Of a DNA stretch of 56,441 nucleotides, positions 50,595 through 56,441 are shown piece by piece; position 1 is the stretch's first letter; every line of letters begins with the position of its first letter. Under the pieces are notes generated by a model. That model was not told the origin of the DNA. It did no database searches and saw only the letters and a list, made by a program, of their open reading frames with translations. Both the position numbers and the translations under genes were made by a program. Source of the DNA: Acidobacteriota bacterium (GTDB lineage: Bacteria; Acidobacteriota; Thermoanaerobaculia; Thermoanaerobaculales; Thermoanaerobaculaceae); NCBI GenBank assembly GCA_016213675.1, contig JACQZW010000093.1, forward strand, positions 1 to 56,441, in the 5' to 3' direction.

Positions 50595-51785
50595 TCAGGC
50601 GTGCGATTCGTGGACGGCGCGGCCGGCGGCGGCGCCCTCGGCGGCCTCGGGTCGCGTCGCCGTGACCTTCTCGTGCACGAGGGCGTCGCGCCGCACGCTG
50701 TCGAAGTAGACGGCCAGGGGCCGGTAGACCATGTGCGACCACTTGCCGAAGGGGACCTCGAGCAGCAGCATCGGCACGACGAGCGAGAGGTGGACGACGT
50801 AGGCGACGTTGGCCTCCATCGGGTGCCCGGTGCGGTGGAGCGCGTGCTGGGTCACGCCGGTGATCGTCACCAGCGCGAGCAGGGCGAGGAAGAGCCAGTC
50901 CGACTCGTGCGAGTGCTTGTACTGCTCCTCGACCTTGGCCAGGCGGCCGCGGATCGCGAAGATCACCGTTCCCAGGAGGCCGGCGCTGGCGGCGTAACCA
51001 ATGGCGTGCACCTTCCAGTTGATCGCCGGCCCGGACTGCATGTCGTGCAGGAAGAACATGATGAGCGTGAACAGCGAGACGTAGCTGAGCATCAGCACGA
51101 GGTGGATGGCCCACGGCCGCCGCGAGTCGCACGCGGAAAAGCGCTTCTGCGTGATGAAATGGAGCGGCAGCAAGGGTAGCTGGCGGAGGTACGAGGCGAG
51201 CGGCGCCTTGTGCGGCTCGTCCTTCACCATCGTGAACCACCACATGCGCGCGGCGTTGATGCCGAGGAAGAGGGTGAGCACGCCGGCCATCGCCCAGTCG
51301 AAGCGGTGGATGGCGGCGCTGGAGAGGAAGGCCTGCGCCCCGTCGTAGATGCGAATGTTGCCGTGGCCGAATCCATAGGCCAGGAGCCCCAGGGCCGTGG
51401 TGAGCGCCACGACGAACAGCACGAGCAGCTCGGCCTTCCAGGAGCGGTAGAGCAGGCTTGAGATGCCGGTCACGTCGTAGCGCGAGGTGAGCCAGCGGCG
51501 CAGGCCCATCAGGGTCTCGCCCGGCTCGGCCTTGCGGGGGCAGCGCTGCGAGCACTTGCCGCAGTAGTAGCAGAGCCACGGCTCGAGCGACCGGAGCAGG
51601 CGGTCCTTCAAACCCCACTGCGCCCAGAGCATCTTGCCGCGGGGGTAGTCGCCGTCGGGCGCCGAGAGATCGCACACGATCGTGCAGGTCGCGCACTGGC
51701 CGCAGCGCTTGAAGGCGCCGCCCGTCAGCTCCTTGAGCTCGCGGACGACCTCGAGATTCGGTTCGATTCGTTCTGGAGCTTCCAT
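50595..51785 (-). CDS. qmoC: QmoC, membrane cytochrome b/Fe-S subunit (396 aa)
   Basis: The N-terminus has two 4Fe-4S motifs, CGQCATCTIVCDLS and CYYCGKCSQRCP, the HdrC part. The rest is a HdrE/NarI-like membrane domain with about five helices (LLVLFVVALTTALGLLAYG, LVLMLSYVSLFTLIMFFL, HLSLVVPMLLLEVPFGKWSH) and His residues suited to b-hemes. QmoC exchanges electrons with menaquinone and passes them to QmoAB at adenylylsulfate reductase. It starts nine bases after the qmoB stop (AGGAAAC site). Length and order match known QmoC. Confidence 0.9.
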   Translation of the reverse strand: MEAPERIEPNLEVVRELKELTGGAFKRCGQCATCTIVCDLSAPDGDYPRGKMLWAQWGLKDRLLRSLEPWLCYYCGKCSQRCPRKAEPGETLMGLRRWLTSRYDVTGISSLLYRSWKAELLVLFVVALTTALGLLAYGFGHGNIRIYDGAQAFLSSAAIHRFDWAMAGVLTLFLGINAARMWWFTMVKDEPHKAPLASYLRQLPLLPLHFITQKRFSACDSRRPWAIHLVLMLSYVSLFTLIMFFLHDMQSGPAINWKVHAIGYAASAGLLGTVIFAIRGRLAKVEEQYKHSHESDWLFLALLALVTITGVTQHALHRTGHPMEANVAYVVHLSLVVPMLLLEVPFGKWSHMVYRPLAVYFDSVRRDALVHEKVTATRPEAAEGAAAGRAVHESHA

Positions 51786-51793
51786 GGTGTTTC

Positions 51794-54016
51794 CTACATC
51801 TTGTACGGGTTCGGCCCCAGCTCCTCGACCTTCTTCGCGAAGTCGTCGAAGATGCCCGGCAGCGTCGCGAACTCGTCGAGCGAGAGCTGGAGCACGCGGA
51901 TGCGGTCGGATTCGAGCGCCAGGCGCTGGAGGGTCTCCTTGATCTTGCTCATGCGGATGCCGGCCAGCTCGCTGCCCTTGATGAAGTGGCACTGGTAGTC
52001 TTCGCCGTACTTGCAGCCGATGAGCAGCACGCCGTCGATGCCCTTGGAGAGGGCGTCGGCGATCCAGACGAGGTTGATGTTGCCCAGGCAGCGCAGGGGG
52101 ATGACGCGCACGTGGGGCGACCAGGCCATGTGCTTGCGGGCCGCGAGGTCGGCGGCCGGGTAGGCGTCGTTCTCGCAGATGAAGGCCACGATGCGCGGCT
52201 TCTCCTCGTCCTCGGGCGGGACATCGATCGCCTTGACCACCGAGCCGACGATATCGACCGAGTAGTCCTTGAAGGAGATGATGCGCTCGGGGCAGGAGCC
52301 CATGCAGATCGCGCAGCGGCGGCAGCGGGTGAGGTTGGGCACCGGGTTGCCCTTCTCGTCCTCGTTGTAGGTCCCGAACGGGCACTCCTCCGTGCAGCGC
52401 TTGCACTGGGTGCAGCGCGACATGTACAGCTCGGGAGCGCCCATGTCGCCCGTGCGGGGGTGGACGGCCTTGCCCTGTGCGGTCAGCGCGGCGCACTGGA
52501 TCGCCTTGAGCGCGGCGCCGGCGGCGTCGAGCGCGCAGTCGGCGGCGTCCATGGGGGCGCGGACCGTTCCGGCCGGGTAGACGCCGGTGCGGCGCGACTC
52601 GTAGGGGAAGCAGATGTAGTGCGAGTCGGGGAAGCCGAACTGCAGGATCGGCGGCTCGGGGCCCTGGCGGTACTGGAGGTTCAGGACGTCGGAGGCGATG
52701 TAGACGTCCTTCGGGGCTTCGTCCTCCTTCTTCGCGTCTGCCGCCGGCGGGGGCGGCGGCGGTGCCGCCTTGCCCGGCGCAGCGACGGCCGTGGCAGGGA
52801 CCATGCCGGTCGCGAGGACGACGAGGTCGGCCTGGATCTCGATCTTCTCGCCGAGCGGGGTGTGATCCAGCGTGAGCTTCACGCCCGCGCTCCCGGCGTC
52901 GGCCACCTCGACGACCTCGCCCTTGGTGAGGAAGATCCCCACGTCCTCCTGGGTCTTCTTGTAGAACTGCTCGTACTGCGCCGGCGTGCGCATGTCCTTG
53001 TAGACGATGTAGACCTTGCCGTCGGCGACCGCGTCGCGGTAGTAGCGCGCCTGCTTCAGCGAGGTCATGCAGCAGTGGGTGGAGCAGTACGGGAGGTGCG
53101 CGGGGTCGCGCGACCCGGCGCACTGGATGAAGGCGACGCTCCGCGCCGTTCCGCCGTCCGCCGGCCGCTCGAACTTGCCCTTCGCCGCCATCTCCTCGAA
53201 CTCGAGGCTGGTGACCACGTTGTGCAGGCGACCGTATCCGAGGTGCGGCAGCTTGCTCCCTTCGTAGGGCCGTCCGCCGACGGCCTCGACGATCGCGCCC
53301 ACGCGGACCGTCTCCGACGTGCCGTCGTGCGCGAAGGTCACGTCGAACAGTCCCGGACCGCCCGAGGTCTTCTCGATCTTCGTGCCGGTGACGACGCGAA
53401 TGCGCTTCTCCGAGGCGACCTGCTTCACCAGGTCCTCGATGCCGGTCGGCTGCAGCTCCGTGTAGGGCGCCTCGAACGGGTAGCGCTTGTGGAGCTTCGC
53501 CATCCAGCCGCCGAGCTTCGCGTCCTTCTCGAGGAGGAGGACTTCCTGGCCGGCGCGGGCGGCTTCGAGCGCGGCGGTGAGGCCGGTGACGCCGCCGCCG
53601 ACGACGAGGATGGTGCGGTCGGTGTTCTCGGCGAGGGGCTCGACCGGGAGCATCTTCTGGGCCTTGACCAGGCCCATGCGGAGGTAGTCCTCGGCGAGGG
53701 CCTGCGTGTCCTCGTCGTTCGCGGGGTGGCTCCAGACGACCAGCTCGCGCAGGCTGACGCGCTCGAGGGAGACCTTGGTCGGGTCGTAGTTGAAGACGCC
53801 GGTGTGCTCGCGGGGCGAGCAGGCGGCGACGAGGACGGTGTTCACGCCTTCCTTCTCGATGTCGTTGCGGATGAGCGCGGACCCCTCGGGGCCGCAGAGC
53901 TGGGCGTGCTGGCGGCAGACGGCGCCCTTGGCGCCGATCTTGTTGAGGGCCTCCACCTTGAGGCTCGTGCCGATGTCGCAGCCGGTGCAGACGTAGACGC
54001 CGATTTTCTTGTCCAT
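51794..54016 (-). CDS. qmoB: QmoB, FAD/Fe-S subunit with MvhD-like C-terminus (740 aa)
   Basis: HdrA-like flavoprotein: ILVVGGGVTGLTAALEAA binds FAD, and two ferredoxin-type clusters follow in CTQCKRCTEECPFGT and CRRCAICMGSCPE. The C-terminal ~130 residues (VIPLRCLGNINLVWIADALS, then LIGCKYGEDYQCHF) are an MvhD/FrhD-type domain, as expected for QmoB. It forms the soluble head with QmoA that contacts AprBA. GGGAGG precedes the ATG. A Pro/Ala-rich insert (APPPPPPAADAKKEDEA, near residue ~410) interrupts the flavoprotein part and is probably a flexible loop. Confidence 0.9.
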   Translation of the reverse strand: MDKKIGVYVCTGCDIGTSLKVEALNKIGAKGAVCRQHAQLCGPEGSALIRNDIEKEGVNTVLVAACSPREHTGVFNYDPTKVSLERVSLRELVVWSHPANDEDTQALAEDYLRMGLVKAQKMLPVEPLAENTDRTILVVGGGVTGLTAALEAARAGQEVLLLEKDAKLGGWMAKLHKRYPFEAPYTELQPTGIEDLVKQVASEKRIRVVTGTKIEKTSGGPGLFDVTFAHDGTSETVRVGAIVEAVGGRPYEGSKLPHLGYGRLHNVVTSLEFEEMAAKGKFERPADGGTARSVAFIQCAGSRDPAHLPYCSTHCCMTSLKQARYYRDAVADGKVYIVYKDMRTPAQYEQFYKKTQEDVGIFLTKGEVVEVADAGSAGVKLTLDHTPLGEKIEIQADLVVLATGMVPATAVAAPGKAAPPPPPPAADAKKEDEAPKDVYIASDVLNLQYRQGPEPPILQFGFPDSHYICFPYESRRTGVYPAGTVRAPMDAADCALDAAGAALKAIQCAALTAQGKAVHPRTGDMGAPELYMSRCTQCKRCTEECPFGTYNEDEKGNPVPNLTRCRRCAICMGSCPERIISFKDYSVDIVGSVVKAIDVPPEDEEKPRIVAFICENDAYPAADLAARKHMAWSPHVRVIPLRCLGNINLVWIADALSKGIDGVLLIGCKYGEDYQCHFIKGSELAGIRMSKIKETLQRLALESDRIRVLQLSLDEFATLPGIFDDFAKKVEELGPNPYKM

Positions 54017-54029
54017 GTGTCGCCTCCCG

Positions 54030-55307
54030 CTACCGTGCCGCCAGATCCTGGATGGCCTTGAGTGCCGCGCCCGTCGCCTCCTGGACGCACTGGGCGACGC
54101 TGTTGGGCCGGCTCGCGCAGCCGGCGCCGTGGAGTCCGTGCTTGGACTGGCGTCGGGTGACGAACCCGAACTCGTCGCGATCCAGCGGCAGCGGGCAGTC
54201 GTCCTTGCCTGCCGCCGGCACGATGCCGGTGGCCAGGACGAGCATGCCGGTCTTCCGGGTCGACCTCTTGCCGGTGAGGGAGTCCTCGGACTCGACGACG
54301 GGGTCGCCGGTGGCGGGGTCGGCCGAGACCTTGGCGACGACGCCGCGCACGAAGGTGACCTTGGGGTCCTGCTGCAGCTTCGCGTAGAAGGTCTCGTACT
54401 TCCCCATCGCGCGGACGTCGATGTAGTGGATCGTGATCGTCGCGTCGGGGTACTGCTCGCGGACGAGCACGGCCTGCTTGAGCGTGGCCATGCAGCAGAC
54501 GCCGGAGCAGTAGGGCAGGTGGTTCTCGTCGCGCGACCCGGCGCACTGGGCGAAGGCGATGTCGGTGACGGGCCCGCCGTCGGAGGGCCGCACGATCTTC
54601 CCGCCGGTGTGGCCGGTGGGGGAGGCGAGCCGCTCCATGGCGGCGTTGGTCACGACGTTCTTGACGGTGCCGTAGCCCAGGTGTCCGAGCTTCGCGGGGT
54701 CGTAGGGTTTCCAGCCGGTGGCGACGACGACGGACGCGGCGTTGACCTTGATGGTCTGCGGCTTGTCGTCGAGGTTCACGGCGTCGAAGGTGCAGGCGGC
54801 CTTGCACTTGGCGCCGTCGGGGCCGGCGGCGACCTTGGGCGCCAGCACGTAGCGCAGGGGGAAGGCCATGGGGTGCGGAAGGTAGGCGCCCTTGACCTGG
54901 TCGAGGCCGAGGTTGAAGGGGTTGGGGATCATGGTCTCGCAGGCCTCGGCGCACTTCCCGCAGGCGGTGCACTTCTCGTTGACGAAGCGCGGCTCGACGC
55001 GGATGGTCAGCTCCCAGTTGCCCGGGCCGCCGGCGACGGCGGCAACCTTGGCCATCGTGAGGATCCGGACATCGGGGTTGCGCGCGAGGCGCTTGAAGTT
55101 GATCTCCAGCCCGCAGGACGGCGGGCAGAGCTTGGGATAATACTTGGAGTTCCTCGCGACGCGCCCGCCGAGGAACGGCTCCTGCTCGACCAGGAGCACC
55201 TTGTGCCCGGCCTCGGCAGCCTCGAGCGCCGTCGTCATGCCGCTGATGCCGCCCCCGATCACCGCGATGAGCTTCCCGTCGGAGTCGTTCATGATCGTGT
55301 CCGCCAT
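54030..55307 (-). CDS. qmoA: QmoA, HdrA-like FAD subunit (425 aa)
   Basis: FAD-binding AVIGGGISGMTTALEAAEAG at residues ~14-33, CPPSCGLEINFKRLA, one 4Fe-4S motif (CTACGKCAEACETMIP) and the typical FAQCAGSRDENHLPYCSGVC segment. Its length matches QmoA. With QmoB it links the quinone-reactive QmoC to adenylylsulfate reductase. It starts downstream of the YkgJ gene with a short spacer and is 13 bases from qmoB, so the apr-qmo unit is compact. Confidence 0.9.
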   Translation of the reverse strand: MADTIMNDSDGKLIAVIGGGISGMTTALEAAEAGHKVLLVEQEPFLGGRVARNSKYYPKLCPPSCGLEINFKRLARNPDVRILTMAKVAAVAGGPGNWELTIRVEPRFVNEKCTACGKCAEACETMIPNPFNLGLDQVKGAYLPHPMAFPLRYVLAPKVAAGPDGAKCKAACTFDAVNLDDKPQTIKVNAASVVVATGWKPYDPAKLGHLGYGTVKNVVTNAAMERLASPTGHTGGKIVRPSDGGPVTDIAFAQCAGSRDENHLPYCSGVCCMATLKQAVLVREQYPDATITIHYIDVRAMGKYETFYAKLQQDPKVTFVRGVVAKVSADPATGDPVVESEDSLTGKRSTRKTGMLVLATGIVPAAGKDDCPLPLDRDEFGFVTRRQSKHGLHGAGCASRPNSVAQCVQEATGAALKAIQDLAAR

Positions 55308-55328
55308 CCCTTCCTGTCGAATCCCCCG

Positions 55329-56165
55329 TCACCGTGTGAACATCTTCCCCATGCCTTCGATCTTCCCCTCGACCTCCTGGGGGGCGAGGGTCAGCGTCGG
55401 CTCGCCGAAGAGGCCGAAGCGCAGCCAGCGGTAGGCGAAGATGAGCAGGGCCTCGTCGTCCGCGCGAAGGCGCTCCACGATCTCGGGCGAGATTTCGAAG
55501 CGCCGGAGGAAACTGGTCTCGAAGACGAACTTGCGGAACGTGTCGAGATCGTAGCAGGCCATGAGCAGCATGCGGCTCTTGTCGAGCGGGAGCGTCCGCC
55601 GCTGTTCGACGAAGAACGGATGCAGCGAGATCGCCTTGAACGCCTCGCTCTTGGCCTCGTACTCCGCAACCCCCTGGTTCTCCTTCCACTCGGCGACGCT
55701 CCACTCGCGGTCCTCGTCGAACCCCGCGCAGGACTCGAAGCGCTCGACGACGAAGTAGAAGGTCTCCGCGCCGGCCTTGCCCGCGGGCGGCGAGGCGCCG
55801 CCGATGGGGTACATGCGGCAGGCCCAGGGGCGATCCTCGTAGACGGAGCAGCCGGCCTCGGTGACGAACGGGCAGCGCTTCTTCTCGTCTTCGGTCATGC
55901 GGAGCTGGACGATGGGAAGACCGCGGGTGTCGAGGGCGTCGGCGATGGCGTGCCGTTCGAGGAAGGAGCGGGAATCGATGCCGAGGCGCCGCTTGAGGCG
56001 GAGAACGTCGTAGGGCATGAGGTAGACGTTGACGTTGGCGCAGCAGGAGTTGAAGCACCCCAGCTTGGGGTGGCAGGCGAAATGGAACTTGTCGTCGGGG
56101 CCCAGACGTTTGGCCTGGGCGAGGATGGCTTCCTTGAATCTCGAGAGTTCAAATGGGTCAAGCAT
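55329..56165 (-). CDS. YkgJ-family Fe-S/zinc cluster protein between aprA and qmoA (278 aa)
   Basis: A YkgJ (CxxxCxxCC-type) domain is visible: FACHPKLGCFNSCCANVNVY, RCPFVTEAGCSVYEDRPWAC and RMYPI. The rest is helical. YkgJ proteins bind a metal or Fe-S cluster through these Cys; roles in maturation or as chaperones are suspected. GGAAGGATC precedes ATG 56163-56165. Its insertion between aprA and qmoA suggests a role in assembling AprBA or Qmo clusters. The function is inferred from context only. Confidence 0.75.
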   Translation of the reverse strand: MLDPFELSRFKEAILAQAKRLGPDDKFHFACHPKLGCFNSCCANVNVYLMPYDVLRLKRRLGIDSRSFLERHAIADALDTRGLPIVQLRMTEDEKKRCPFVTEAGCSVYEDRPWACRMYPIGGASPPAGKAGAETFYFVVERFESCAGFDEDREWSVAEWKENQGVAEYEAKSEAFKAISLHPFFVEQRRTLPLDKSRMLLMACYDLDTFRKFVFETSFLRRFEISPEIVERLRADDEALLIFAYRWLRFGLFGEPTLTLAPQEVEGKIEGMGKMFTR

Positions 56166-56304
56166 GGAGCGGATCCTTCCACGGGGCACGCTCGCCGTCC
56201 ACCGGGAGCGCCGCGGACCATCCGAAACGTCCGTGGGCGGGGCGAGAAGATAGCCCGCCGGGGCCGGTGGGGGGGACACCGGCCCCGGCAGACATCGGAG
56301 TACC

Positions 56305-56441
56305 TCAGGTCACGATCGAATGGATCGGCTTCTTGGTCATCTCCCAGTTGTTGGTCTTGGGATCCCACTTGCAGTTGACGAACACCTTCCAGTTGGCGTC
56401 GTCCATCTTGGGCGTGTCGGCGCGGAAGTAGTAGCCCGGCC
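56305..56441 (-). CDS. aprA: AprA, adenylylsulfate reductase alpha subunit, C-terminal end (partial)
   Basis: Only the last ~45 codons are present. PGYYFRADTPKMDDANWKVF, then VNCKWDPKTNNWEMTKKP, is the characteristic AprA C-terminus. AprBA reduces APS to sulfite and AMP in sulfate respiration (or runs in reverse in sulfur oxidation) in the cytoplasm. aprB and probably sat should lie to the right of the window. Gene order aprA-ykgJ-qmoABC on the same strand indicates one operon. Confidence 0.9.
   Translation of the reverse strand, partial: PGYYFRADTPKMDDANWKVFVNCKWDPKTNNWEMTKKPIHSIVT

Overview
The window is very GC-rich (around 70%) bacterial chromosome, most likely from a Myxococcota-like or other 'deltaproteobacterial' lineage. 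Two lines of evidence support this. About ten genes encode secreted lipoproteins with the style typical of myxobacteria and their uncultured relatives: a lipobox, then an Asp/Glu/Gly-rich linker, then Cys-rich MopE-type or 'CGNGxxExGExCDDG'-type repeats. The right end carries genes of dissimilatory sulfur metabolism (aprA, qmoABC, a DsrMK-like pair, siroheme synthase). The taxon is inferred from gene content only, and no rRNA or complete tRNA is present.

Layout. (1) 1-17.3 kb is a dense accessory, defence-like island. It holds a DrmD-like SNF2 helicase cut by the left edge; a dynamin-like GTPase overlapping a sigma-54-type AAA+ activator, behind a consensus-perfect -24/-12 promoter; two proteins with HEPN-type R-x4-H motifs; a 1,440-residue SF1 helicase with a C-terminal Vsr-like nuclease; an HNH endonuclease; a HEAAH protein; and an operon of a small helical protein, an XRE regulator and a retron-like reverse transcriptase behind a good sigma-70 promoter and a structured leader. 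(2) 17.3-22.7 kb encodes three secreted repeat proteins. (3) 22.7-27.4 kb is scar-like: tRNA T-arm remnants, a small zinc-ribbon protein, a Cys-rich lipoprotein, an MNT antitoxin with a truncated HepT toxin, and an intact DUF4258/MqsA-like toxin-antitoxin pair. (4) 27.4-44.1 kb mixes surface lipoproteins (a double thiol-oxidoreductase, a 1,478-residue MopE/repeat protein, a subtilase) with a Tes-like radical SAM enzyme plus an odd SDR, UspA, a VOC protein and pirin. (5) 44.1-56.4 kb is the sulfur-respiration block, all on the minus strand: response regulator, DsrK-like, DsrM-like, a siroheme synthase fusion, a VWA-like lipoprotein, then aprA-ykgJ-qmoABC in transcription order right to left.

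How the genes work together. QmoABC carries electrons between the quinone pool and adenylylsulfate reductase. The DsrMK-like pair links quinones or menaquinol to a cytoplasmic disulfide or DsrC-type partner. Siroheme synthase makes the cofactor of dissimilatory sulfite reductase, which is not in the window. In the island, the most unusual module is the GTPase/AAA+ pair. The second gene encodes an activator with an intact GAFTGA loop and no sensory domain, and the operon itself starts with a sigma-54 promoter, suggesting a self-amplifying inducible module. Calls of function in the island rest on motifs I can read, not on database searches.
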